This document shows positions 5,269-12,527 of a stretch of 15,463 nt of DNA, in pieces. The notes below the pieces were generated by a model. It made no database searches. It saw only the letters and a list, made by a program, of their open reading frames with translations, and was not told where the DNA came from. The position numbers were made by a program, and so were the translations under genes. Position 1 is the stretch's first letter, and every line of letters starts with the position of its first letter. The stretch is from an uncultured Altererythrobacter sp. (lineage in GTDB: Bacteria > Pseudomonadota > Alphaproteobacteria > Sphingomonadales > Sphingomonadaceae): the NCBI GenBank assembly GCA_938009055.1, contig CALLIO010000104.1:1-15463 (forward strand), given 5' to 3'.

Positions 5269-6747
5269 CTAGCGCGCTTTTACAACAATTTTCACCTTCT
5301 GGCCTGCTTGAAGCACGTCGGAAGAACCCAAAGCGTTAAGGACGCGGAAGCGCTCGACCTTGCCAGTGTCATAAGCCATCCGGTTAGCCAGGGTCTGAAT
5401 CGTGTCACCAACGCGCACTGTCACCACATCGATCCTGCGCGGGATAATGGCCCCGGCCTCCGATGCGCTGACCCGCCGCATTGAATTGAACATCGGCGTA
5501 AAGGTGCTGGAGCTGCCCGCCGGCGTTATTGCGATGAAGTGATAGGCGCGGTCATTGGCAAACTCATACGCCGCGACCATCACATCAACCTGGCTCTGGC
5601 CATTATTGACCCGCACGGTGCCAAGCGCTGCTGGAATGCCGTTGACCGTCGTGCGCCGAACCGAATCCGGCGACAAGTTCTGCTCTTCCCCGCCAAGCGC
5701 AGTGAACTGCTGGCGCACATATGTCTCAAGATTTCCATCGTAGGCGGCCAGCGTCAGCTGCGCCTTACCCGATTGGCCATTGATACTGACCGCGCGGGTG
5801 CCATTGACCATGTAAAAACCGGATGGCGCGGTGAATGCGAGCCGTAATTCAGGGTGGATGAACTGACTTCCCTCAATCACCCCTTGCTCAGGATCATCGC
5901 CATACAAAAGGCCGTCAATCCGCGTGAGGAAAGTGTTGCGATTGGTGGTTCCGCTGCCCAAAGGCTCAGCGATCGAGAGCGCTGTGCGCACTCGGCTGGC
6001 AGGATCTGGGTGGGTTGAGGCCCATTGCGGGATGGTCGCATCACCGCGCCCTTGCAATTGCGCATCGAGCGAGTTTTGCGCCGCAAGGCTCGCCAAGACC
6101 GTGCTCATTGCCCGCGGATCATAGCCCGCTTTTTGCAGATATTGGATGCCCAGCTGATCGGCCTCCAATTCTTGACTGCGAGAGAACCGCAGCGTGAGAA
6201 GCTGCGAGCCTTGGAGCAAGGTCTCACCCACTTGCTGCCCCAAGCCGGAATCGCCAAGCAGAATCGAACTGCCAATTGCTCCCAACACGCCAAGGATAGA
6301 ATTGCGCTGCGCGGTCTGTTGGCGGCGCTGCGAATGGCGCGCGGCAACATGGGCAACTTCGTGACCTAAAACGCCGGCAAGTTCAGCCTCATTATTCATC
6401 AACGCCACTAGTTGACGGGTGGAGTAAATATAGCCGCCAGGGATCGCGAAGGCATTGTTGACGGAGGAATTGACCAGCGAAACGGTGAAGCTATCGCGTG
6501 CATTGCCCAGCCCCGATTGCACAGCGATATTCTTGCCAACCTGCTCGACATATTGCGCGTGACTGCCGGTCATTGCCCCGCCAAATTCAGCGAGCAATTT
6601 GGGGTGATTTTCAGCGCCAACTTGCGCTTCAGACTGCGTGATCGGGGTTGAGACGCTGGGGATAGACCCGCCGCCCATACAGCTCGACAATGCCAATGCG
6701 AGCGGTGCCACGCTCAGCTTAGCGACGAATTTACCTGACAATTTCAT
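5269..6747 (-). CDS. M48-family zinc metalloprotease lipoprotein with C-terminal LysM domain (BepA-like)
   Basis: The 492-aa protein starts with a lipoprotein signal (basic MKLSGKFVAK, hydrophobic core, lipobox ALSSC) so Cys23 should be lipidated. The M48 protease domain covers about 35-260: zinc motif HEVAH (H129, E130, H133) and the downstream SQELEAD motif (third ligand E193, with D197). Residues about 285-435 form a region seen in related sphingomonad proteins that I cannot assign. About 441-490 is a LysM domain (TVRVGDTIQTLANRM...VLNALGSSDVLQAGQKVKIV) expected to bind peptidoglycan. By analogy with E. coli BepA/YfgC it probably degrades misassembled outer-membrane proteins in the periplasm. 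The ATG has AGGAGG about 10 nt upstream. Convergent with the pilins and separated from accA by 140 bp. Confidence 0.93.
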   Translation of the reverse strand: MKLSGKFVAKLSVAPLALALSSCMGGGSIPSVSTPITQSEAQVGAENHPKLLAEFGGAMTGSHAQYVEQVGKNIAVQSGLGNARDSFTVSLVNSSVNNAFAIPGGYIYSTRQLVALMNNEAELAGVLGHEVAHVAARHSQRRQQTAQRNSILGVLGAIGSSILLGDSGLGQQVGETLLQGSQLLTLRFSRSQELEADQLGIQYLQKAGYDPRAMSTVLASLAAQNSLDAQLQGRGDATIPQWASTHPDPASRVRTALSIAEPLGSGTTNRNTFLTRIDGLLYGDDPEQGVIEGSQFIHPELRLAFTAPSGFYMVNGTRAVSINGQSGKAQLTLAAYDGNLETYVRQQFTALGGEEQNLSPDSVRRTTVNGIPAALGTVRVNNGQSQVDVMVAAYEFANDRAYHFIAITPAGSSSTFTPMFNSMRRVSASEAGAIIPRRIDVVTVRVGDTIQTLANRMAYDTGKVERFRVLNALGSSDVLQAGQKVKIVVKAR

Positions 6748-6887
6748 AGGTTTTGACCCTCCTGCAATTCTTGGCAGGCCCCCACCAGCCCTCTCTCATG
6801 CTCAGCAACCTACCGGTTTTTGCGCATTTGTGAATGCTACTCGCCGTGCCCATGCACCGCATTGACAAATTTTTGCAGGTGGCGAGT

Positions 6888-7835
6888 TTAGCCAGCACCG
6901 ATCTGGAGGAAGCGTTCCTCGCGCATCCGGCGCACTGCTTCGGAGGGTAATTCACGAAGCGAATCAATCTCTTGCATCAATGTCTTGCCAAGTGCTTTAG
7001 CAGCGATCTCTGGCTGTCGATGCGCACCACCCACCGGTTCCTTGATGATTTTGTCGATCACCCCAAGCCGCTTCAAATGCTGCGCCGTAACCTTCATCGC
7101 TTGCGCTGCATCAGGGGCCTTGTCGGCCGTACGCCACAGGATCGACGCGCAACCTTCTGGCGAAATCACCGAATAAACTGCATGTTCGAGCATCAAAACC
7201 CGCTCTGCACTGGCCAAGGCAACCGCCCCGCCTGAACCGCCCTCGCCCACAATCACCGAAACCATCGGCACAGGAAGCGCCAAACACGCCTCGGTCGAGC
7301 GGGCAATCGCTTCTGCCTGGCCGCGCTCTTCAGCCTCAACGCCCGGAAACGCGCCGGATGTGTCGACCAAAGTCACAACCGGCAATCCAAAACGCCCGGC
7401 AAGCTCCATCAAACGGATCGCCTTGCGATACCCTTCGGGCTTACCCATGCCGAAATTGTGCTTGATCCGGCTTTCCGTATCATTGCCCTTTTCGTGACCG
7501 ATCAGCATGATCCGGCGGCCGCCAAGCCGCGCAAAACCACCCATGATCGCCATGTCATCAGCATAGTAGCGATCACCGCCAAGAGGTACGAATTCGTCAA
7601 AGGCATAATCGACAAAATCGCGAAAATGCGGGCGATCAGGATGCCTTGCGACCTGCGTCTTTTGCCACGGCGTTAGCGAGGCATAGGTGCTCTTGAGCAG
7701 ATCAGCGCTCTTTTTCTCAAGGCGCGACAATTCTGCGGAAATATCAACCTCGTCACCCTCAGAAGATGCGCGCAATTGGGCAATCCGCTCTTCAAGCTGG
7801 GCAACGGGTTTCTCGAAATCGAGATAGGAAGTCAT
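6888..7835 (-). CDS. accA: Acetyl-CoA carboxylase carboxyltransferase subunit alpha
   Basis: Cytosolic subunit that, with AccD, transfers CO2 from biotin-BCCP to acetyl-CoA to make malonyl-CoA, the first committed step of fatty acid synthesis. The 315-aa product matches the usual AccA length. It starts MTSYLDFEKPVAQLEERIAQ and carries the crotonase-type carboxyltransferase motifs VDTSGAFPGVEAEERGQAEA, GEGGSGGAVALA and SPEGCASILWR. The ATG at 7835 gives the normal family N-terminus. It has no recognisable Shine-Dalgarno sequence and lies 10 nt after the xerD stop, so translation probably depends on coupling to xerD. It is the last gene of the xerD run; I see no clear terminator in the 140 bp that follow. 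Confidence 0.97.
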   Translation of the reverse strand: MTSYLDFEKPVAQLEERIAQLRASSEGDEVDISAELSRLEKKSADLLKSTYASLTPWQKTQVARHPDRPHFRDFVDYAFDEFVPLGGDRYYADDMAIMGGFARLGGRRIMLIGHEKGNDTESRIKHNFGMGKPEGYRKAIRLMELAGRFGLPVVTLVDTSGAFPGVEAEERGQAEAIARSTEACLALPVPMVSVIVGEGGSGGAVALASAERVLMLEHAVYSVISPEGCASILWRTADKAPDAAQAMKVTAQHLKRLGVIDKIIKEPVGGAHRQPEIAAKALGKTLMQEIDSLRELPSEAVRRMREERFLQIGAG

Positions 7836-7845
7836 GAAAAGGGCG

Positions 7846-8724
7846 CTAGTCCGATGTTGAGTTTTGAGCAAGAGGGTGACGCAAATTCACCAGTTCCACG
7901 AGGCGCGCGGCGTCCACATGAGTGTATATCTGCGTGGTCGCAATATCGGCATGGCCGAGCAATGTTTGCAGCACGCGCAGATCCGCCCCTCCCTCAAGCA
8001 AATGGGTCGCAAAGGCGTGGCGCAAAACATGCGGGCTGACGCGTTTGGGGTCGAGATCAGCGCGAAGGGCCAGCGATTTGATAAGCTGGAACAGCCGCAC
8101 ACGGGTGATATGCCCGCTGCGCGAAGGGAATAAGAAGCGCGAATCGTCAGGCCGCACCGCGATCCATGCCGCCAAGGCTTCCTTCGCACGGTCGCTAACC
8201 GGCACCATTCGCGCTTGCCCGCCCTTGCCCATGACCGTCAGAAACGGCGTATCGCGCGGCACGGCGCTGATCGGGAGTGAGACCAGCTCGCTGGCCCTAA
8301 GCCCTGACCCATAGAGCATTTCCAGCAGCGCCAATTGCCGCAGCGCGAGTGGTTTACCGCTTTGCGCTTCCAGCTCAGCGCGCGCAAAGAACGCGTCGAT
8401 ATCCTCATGACTCAATATTTTCGGCAAGGACCGCTTGAGAGCAGGCTTGGGCAAGGCGGCCGAAGGATCATCGCTGCGCCATCCCTCATCCAGCGCAAAT
8501 CCGAAGAATTGCCGAAGGGAAGAGGTCTTGCGCGCTACACTGCTTGGCGCCAAATCGCGCCATTGCGCCGAAAGGCTTTCAACCGCATCACGGCTCGCAT
8601 TGGCAAGATCGCCCAACGCCTCCTCTGCCCCTTCCAGATCGCGGCGATAGGCGGCCAGCGTATTGGCTGCTGCACCGCGTTCTGCCGCCAGCATTTCCAG
8701 GAAAGCCTCGACGCTTGCCGACAT
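7846..8724 (-). CDS. xerD: Site-specific tyrosine recombinase XerD
   Basis: XerC/XerD resolve chromosome dimers at dif during division. The 292-aa protein has the N-terminal SAM-like core-binding domain (1-90) and a C-terminal catalytic domain with the complete tyrosine recombinase set: R143 (GLRASEL), K167 (GKGGQAR), H232 and R235 (HVLRHAFATH), H258 (LGHA) and nucleophile Y267 (IYTHV). It is a normal-length housekeeping recombinase; nothing nearby suggests an integrated element. Its ATG overlaps the stop of the upstream 631-aa gene by one base (TGATG), so the two are translationally coupled. Choosing XerD over XerC is from overall resemblance and the accA neighbour. Confidence 0.9.
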   Translation of the reverse strand: MSASVEAFLEMLAAERGAAANTLAAYRRDLEGAEEALGDLANASRDAVESLSAQWRDLAPSSVARKTSSLRQFFGFALDEGWRSDDPSAALPKPALKRSLPKILSHEDIDAFFARAELEAQSGKPLALRQLALLEMLYGSGLRASELVSLPISAVPRDTPFLTVMGKGGQARMVPVSDRAKEALAAWIAVRPDDSRFLFPSRSGHITRVRLFQLIKSLALRADLDPKRVSPHVLRHAFATHLLEGGADLRVLQTLLGHADIATTQIYTHVDAARLVELVNLRHPLAQNSTSD

Positions 8725-10619
8725 CAGCTGCGCGCAATCGCCTCCGCAGCGATCATGCGTGCCTCAGCCGACATTCCAACCTGATTGAGCGCTGAGACGA
8801 TGTGATAAAGATGCAGCGGCGTCATTTGATCCCAGCTCGTCCCCTGCATACCCAAACCGGCAAGCAGCGCCACCAGCCCTTCGTTGCGGTATTGCGCCGC
8901 AAGGGCAATGCGCCGGCTCCACATGGTCTCGCGACCCAAGCCCGGCTCAATCGTTTCCTGCAATGGGGCGAGGTCCGCCTGTGCCACACGCCCCAGCCCT
9001 GCAAGACCAGCGAGCAGAAACTTCGATCGGCGCTCCCCCTCGCTGTAGTCATCGCTGTAAAATGCTTCGATATCGGATGACGGGACAGGCAATTGCGCCG
9101 TCTCTGTGCCAAGCGCAATCATCGCCCAGGCATCACTGCCAGGCTCAACAAATGAGCTCCATGCCGCCGCATCCTTGTCGAGACCCGCAGCCAGCATAGA
9201 GCGGATCAAGGGCGCTGCATCATCAGCCAATTCCTCAGACGCTGGAATGCGCGCAGCCGCATAAGCGGTCATCACATAGCGGCCGTAGTCAGCATCTTCA
9301 CTTTCCGGAGTCTCTCCATTCCAAAGTGAGCGCATGGCGGCAATCCGCGCGCTGGGCTGCGGTGCAACAAAGGCATCACGCAATTGCGCAGCCAGTGCGG
9401 TTGCAGCCTCATTGCCTGCCCCATCGGAGTAAACCTGACTGAAAATGCCAATTGTCGCACGACTTGACAGGATACCCTCGCGCGCGCCCCTGATCGCCCC
9501 GCGAGAGCGCAATCCCAGCCCTACCATCGGGGCGGTTGCCCACACACGTTCGTAATAAGCACCGGCATTATCGCGCAGATTGCTGGGGAGCGGTTCGCCC
9601 AAGGCATTGGCCAAAGCAAAGCGCCAAGGGGTGAGCTTGTCCACGCCCTCCCACTCGATATTGACCGCCTGGCGGCCTTCACCCGCAGAACCAGCAAAGC
9701 GCTGCGCCAAATTGAGGTCAATCTCAGGCGCAATTTCATCATCAAAGGCGCGGTTGATATCGCGCTGCGCCCGGGCCGTCTCGCCAGCATAGGCATTGCA
9801 GATCGACTGCATCATCACCCAGGTCGCATCCTCGCGCGCGTCACCCTGATTGCGCACAGCGGGGCAAGCGCCAACAATGTCGGCAGTGGCAATGTAAGAA
9901 AAGAGCGCGGCGCTGGTTAACTTGTCATCCCAATTGCCCGTATCGACTTCTTGCACAAGCGCGCGTGCCGCCTGAAATTCGCCCATGCGATTGAGCAAAG
10001 CGACACGCATCGCGGCAAATTCGACCGGGTCCATATCTTGGGGTGCGGCCATCCGGCTGAGCAAGGCCTTGCGCAGCATGATATGACCCCAACGCGAAAC
10101 GAGGCGCCCCTTGGTCCCTTCGATTGCCGCTTTGACCAGCCCAGCTGGCTGGCTTGCGAGCGATGCGGAGACGACGCCGCCTTCAGAGGCGGAAAGCAAT
10201 CCCACTTGATCCATCGAGCGGCGCGCGGCGGGAGGGATATCGAATTTCGGCTTTAGTCCCAGCAGCTCATCAAGCTCGTCGGTCGACAATGCCTCAAGCT
10301 CTTGCAGCGATGGAATGCGGCTCAGATTAATCCCGCCTGCAGAACGCGGCGATGATGATGCCGATGATGAACTTCCACCGCCGGCAGACGGTGCGGACTG
10401 AACGACTGGCCGCGATACAGAACCGGTGCTGCCGCGCGGCGCAGTTGGTACGGTCGGTTGCGGCGCAATCACTGGCGGCGGTGCTGGTGCAGGGGCCGGT
10501 GCTGGAGCCGGTTCTGGGTCATCGAACCCTGGGGGCAACAACGATTCTTGCGCCCCAGCAAAGCTAGCAAGACCCAATGCCACTGCGGCAACGCCGCTTA
10601 AAGCCAGCGCGCGCCTCAT
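8724..10619 (-). CDS. Secreted alpha-helical protein of unknown function, upstream of xerD
   Basis: The 631-aa protein has a Sec signal peptide (MRRALALSGVAAVALGLASF, cleavage after AGA at 23). A low-complexity linker follows: Pro-Ala repeats at 35-50 and a Ser/Gly-rich stretch at 78-95. From about residue 100 to the end it is a long Ala/Leu/Glu-rich helical domain with helix-pair spacing reminiscent of TPR or Sel1-like solenoids, though I cannot assign a family. Only two cysteines occur, C252 and C274, a plausible periplasmic disulfide. It is either periplasmic or held to the envelope by the linker. The ATG overlaps the stop of the 62-aa membrane-protein gene (ATGA) and its own stop overlaps xerD, fixing it in the middle of a coupled operon. 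I recall hypothetical proteins of this type in Sphingomonadales; no function is known to me. Confidence 0.85.
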   Translation of the reverse strand: MRRALALSGVAAVALGLASFAGAQESLLPPGFDDPEPAPAPAPAPAPPPVIAPQPTVPTAPRGSTGSVSRPVVQSAPSAGGGSSSSASSSPRSAGGINLSRIPSLQELEALSTDELDELLGLKPKFDIPPAARRSMDQVGLLSASEGGVVSASLASQPAGLVKAAIEGTKGRLVSRWGHIMLRKALLSRMAAPQDMDPVEFAAMRVALLNRMGEFQAARALVQEVDTGNWDDKLTSAALFSYIATADIVGACPAVRNQGDAREDATWVMMQSICNAYAGETARAQRDINRAFDDEIAPEIDLNLAQRFAGSAGEGRQAVNIEWEGVDKLTPWRFALANALGEPLPSNLRDNAGAYYERVWATAPMVGLGLRSRGAIRGAREGILSSRATIGIFSQVYSDGAGNEAATALAAQLRDAFVAPQPSARIAAMRSLWNGETPESEDADYGRYVMTAYAAARIPASEELADDAAPLIRSMLAAGLDKDAAAWSSFVEPGSDAWAMIALGTETAQLPVPSSDIEAFYSDDYSEGERRSKFLLAGLAGLGRVAQADLAPLQETIEPGLGRETMWSRRIALAAQYRNEGLVALLAGLGMQGTSWDQMTPLHLYHIVSALNQVGMSAEARMIAAEAIARS

Positions 10620-10804
10620 GACTTCACCTGTGGAACATCGATTGTTTGAGTGATCGGATGAAGCTGCTCTTCACCGCCATCAAACCATGCAAGGAAAAGA
10701 ATGCTGAGAACCAGCAGCACACAAAGCGTCACGACCCGACCCTTATTTGCTTTCTGCAGGGGGACATCACCCCCGGCATTATCCGATTTAAAATTCAAAG
10801 CCAT
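10616..10804 (-). CDS. Small single-pass membrane protein of unknown function
   Basis: The 62-aa protein has a polar N-terminus (MALNFKSDNAGGDVPLQKAN), positive residues K18, K21 and R23, one transmembrane helix at 24-41 (VVTLCVLLVLSILFLAWF) and an acidic/polar C-terminal tail. The positive-inside rule predicts cytoplasmic N-terminus and periplasmic C-terminus. Its last codons overlap the start of the 631-aa secreted protein by four bases (ATGA), so the two are likely made together and may interact in the envelope (inference). No Shine-Dalgarno sequence is visible before the ATG. A TATAGT hexamer on the minus strand (10826-10831) would give a very short leader. First gene of the xerD/accA run. 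Confidence 0.75.
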   Translation of the reverse strand: MALNFKSDNAGGDVPLQKANKGRVVTLCVLLVLSILFLAWFDGGEEQLHPITQTIDVPQVKS

Positions 10805-10805
10805 A

Positions 10806-10833
10806 TTGCATGGCGCTCTACCCTAACTATAGC
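10806..10833. promoter_or_regulatory. Candidate overlapping divergent promoters for aroK and the small membrane protein
   Basis: On the plus strand TTGCAT (10806-10811) and TATAGC (10828-10833) are 16 bp apart and point at aroK. On the minus strand TATAGT (complement of 10826-10831) is a good -10 hexamer pointing at the small membrane protein, with only weak -35 candidates. Both share the same ACTATA core, so the two promoters would compete for RNA polymerase. Based on consensus matching by eye only. Confidence 0.35.
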
Positions 10834-10864
10834 CATGGCGGCAATGACACAAAGCGCACAATCC

Positions 10865-11413
10865 ATGACTTCCTCCAAAATCAACGCTCTGCGGGCGCGG
10901 ATTGACCGCCCGATTGCGCTTGTCGGATTGATGGGCGTGGGCAAATCCTCCGTCGGCAGGCGCTTGGCGGCAGTGCTTGACCGCGATTTTGTCGACGCCG
11001 ATGAGGAAATCGAGAAAGCGGCCCAGCGCACGGTCAGCGAGATTTTCGAGGAGTTTGGCGAAGCGAGCTTTCGCGATGGAGAGCGGCGCGTCATCGCGCG
11101 ACTGATCGAGGAGAAACGCGGCGTGATCGCAACCGGTGGCGGTGCCTTTGTCGATGATGAAACGCGCAGCCTGATATTGGATCAAGCGATTGCGGTATGG
11201 ATCGACTGCTCCATCGAAACATTGGTCGAGCGCACCAGCAGACGCGACACGCGCCCCTTGCTGAAAACCGGCGATCCGCACGAAATTTTGAGCAGGCTGG
11301 CGAGCGAGCGCGAACCTTTCTATTCGCAATCCCCCATTCGGGTGGAAAGCAAAGACGGCCCGCATGAAGACACAGTTACAAGCATCTTGGAAGGTTTAGA
11401 CCAATGGCAGTGA
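10865..11413 (+). CDS. aroK: Shikimate kinase
   Basis: Phosphorylates shikimate at the 3-hydroxyl using ATP, the fifth step of chorismate synthesis. From the chosen start the protein is 182 aa: P-loop GLMGVGKS at 21-28 (K27), shikimate-binding DADEEIE (D46), R70 in SFRDGERR, Walker B-like GGGAF at 91-95, lid arginine R130 in DTRPLL and R149 of the REPFY motif. Three in-frame ATGs compete (10835, 10844, 10865). I chose 10865 for length and because the extra ten residues of the longer forms are not family-like; none has a strong ribosome binding site. If transcription starts near 10840 the leader would be very short. Its 3' end overlaps aroB by 10 nt, the classic aroKB pair. Confidence 0.93.
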   Translation: MTSSKINALRARIDRPIALVGLMGVGKSSVGRRLAAVLDRDFVDADEEIEKAAQRTVSEIFEEFGEASFRDGERRVIARLIEEKRGVIATGGGAFVDDETRSLILDQAIAVWIDCSIETLVERTSRRDTRPLLKTGDPHEILSRLASEREPFYSQSPIRVESKDGPHEDTVTSILEGLDQWQ

Positions 11414-12510
11414 TCCCCATCGCTTTGGCTGGCCGCGAATATGAGGTGCGGATTGGCGCTGGCCTGCTTGCCAATTTGGCTCAGGAATGCGGCGCCCTTT
11501 TGCGCAAGGATACGGTGCCGATCGTGACTGATCGCAATGTGGCGCAGCATTGGCGCGAGACGGTCGGCAAATCGCTCGAAGCGATCGGCAAACAGGCCGT
11601 GTGGTATGTCGTCGAACCAGGTGAAGGTGCAAAAAGCTGGATCGGACTTCAGGAATTGACCGACTGGCTCCTTGCCCAAAATGTCGAGCGCGGAGACCAT
11701 GTGATTGCCTTGGGCGGCGGTGTGGTTGGCGACTTGACCGGCTTCGCTTGTTCAATCCTGAAACGCGGCTGCGGCTTTATCCAGATCCCCACCAGTCTGC
11801 TCGCGCAAGTTGACAGTTCGGTTGGCGGCAAGACCGCGATCAACACGGGCGCTGGCAAGAATTTGATCGGCGCATTTCACCAACCCTCGCTTGTGCTTGC
11901 CGATCTCGATTGCTTGGAAACGCTGCCACCGCGCGAGATGCGCGCTGGTTATGCCGAAGTCATCAAATACGGCATTCTGGGCGATGCGGACTTCTTCACT
12001 TGGCTTGAAGCCATGGGGCCGCGCGTCATCGCACGCGATCCGGAGCCGCTTGAAATGGCTGTTGCAACCAGCGTTCAGGCCAAAGCGCGCATCGTTGCAG
12101 AGGATGAGAAGGAGCTTTCCGGCACCCGCGCATTGCTCAATCTGGGGCACACATTCGGTCATGCGCTCGAAGCGGAAACTGGCTTTTCCGACCGGCTTTT
12201 GCACGGTGAGGCTGTGGCGCTCGGCATGGTATTGGCCGCGCGCTATTCCGCGCGGCGCGGCGAATTGAGCGAGCAGGATGCAGCCCGCATTGCCTCGGCC
12301 ATTGGTGCCAGCGGACTACCATCTAAGCTGGGTGAGCTTGGCCTTGATTGTGATGGCAGCACGCTCACCGATCACATGCTGCACGACAAGAAGATGGACG
12401 CGGGCACCCTGCCCTTCATCCTCTTGAAAGGCATTGGTGAGGCTTACCTTGCACGCGATGTCGATCTGGCTGACGTTGCGAGATTCTTGGATGAGGAACT
12501 CAGCCGCTAG
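11404..12510 (+). CDS. aroB: 3-dehydroquinate synthase
   Basis: NAD- and metal-dependent cyclase that turns DAHP into 3-dehydroquinate, second step of the shikimate pathway. The 368-aa length is typical. Visible motifs: nucleotide-binding GGGVVGD at 104-110, QIPTSLLAQVDSSVGGKTAI at 127-146, and metal ligands E185 (AGYAEVIKYG), H249 (NLGHTFGH) and H267 (LLHGEAVALGM). The ATG lies inside the end of aroK (10-nt overlap), with AAGG upstream within aroK, so translation is coupled. The stop codon is only 4 bp from the stop of the convergent biotin carboxylase gene. Confidence 0.97.
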   Translation: MAVIPIALAGREYEVRIGAGLLANLAQECGALLRKDTVPIVTDRNVAQHWRETVGKSLEAIGKQAVWYVVEPGEGAKSWIGLQELTDWLLAQNVERGDHVIALGGGVVGDLTGFACSILKRGCGFIQIPTSLLAQVDSSVGGKTAINTGAGKNLIGAFHQPSLVLADLDCLETLPPREMRAGYAEVIKYGILGDADFFTWLEAMGPRVIARDPEPLEMAVATSVQAKARIVAEDEKELSGTRALLNLGHTFGHALEAETGFSDRLLHGEAVALGMVLAARYSARRGELSEQDAARIASAIGASGLPSKLGELGLDCDGSTLTDHMLHDKKMDAGTLPFILLKGIGEAYLARDVDLADVARFLDEELSR

Positions 12511-12527
12511 GCCGCTATTCTAGTTCC
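12495..12527. other. Inverted repeat spanning the aroB/pccA stop-to-stop junction
   Basis: Arms GGAACT (12495-12500) and AGTTCC (12522-12527) enclose both stop codons, with an inner GCC/GGC mini-stem. Neither side has a T-tract, so it is not a canonical intrinsic terminator. It might still act as a bidirectional pause or 3'-end processing structure (inference). Confidence 0.3.

Noticed and set aside
6731..6967. Minus-strand 78-aa ORF between accA and the M48 peptidase gene
   Set aside because: Overlaps both genes out of frame, Cys-rich and low-likelihood composition, no ribosome binding site; the 140-bp gap is better read as the leader of the peptidase gene.
7846..8724. Integrase marking a mobile element near a tRNA
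   Set aside because: The tyrosine recombinase has XerD length and context (coupled operon with accA), lies about 3.7 kb from the tRNA, and no att repeats or cargo genes are visible.
10470..10520. Short tandem repeat (GGTGCTGG-like units)
   Set aside because: It simply encodes the Pro-Ala linker of the 631-aa secreted protein and needs no separate explanation.
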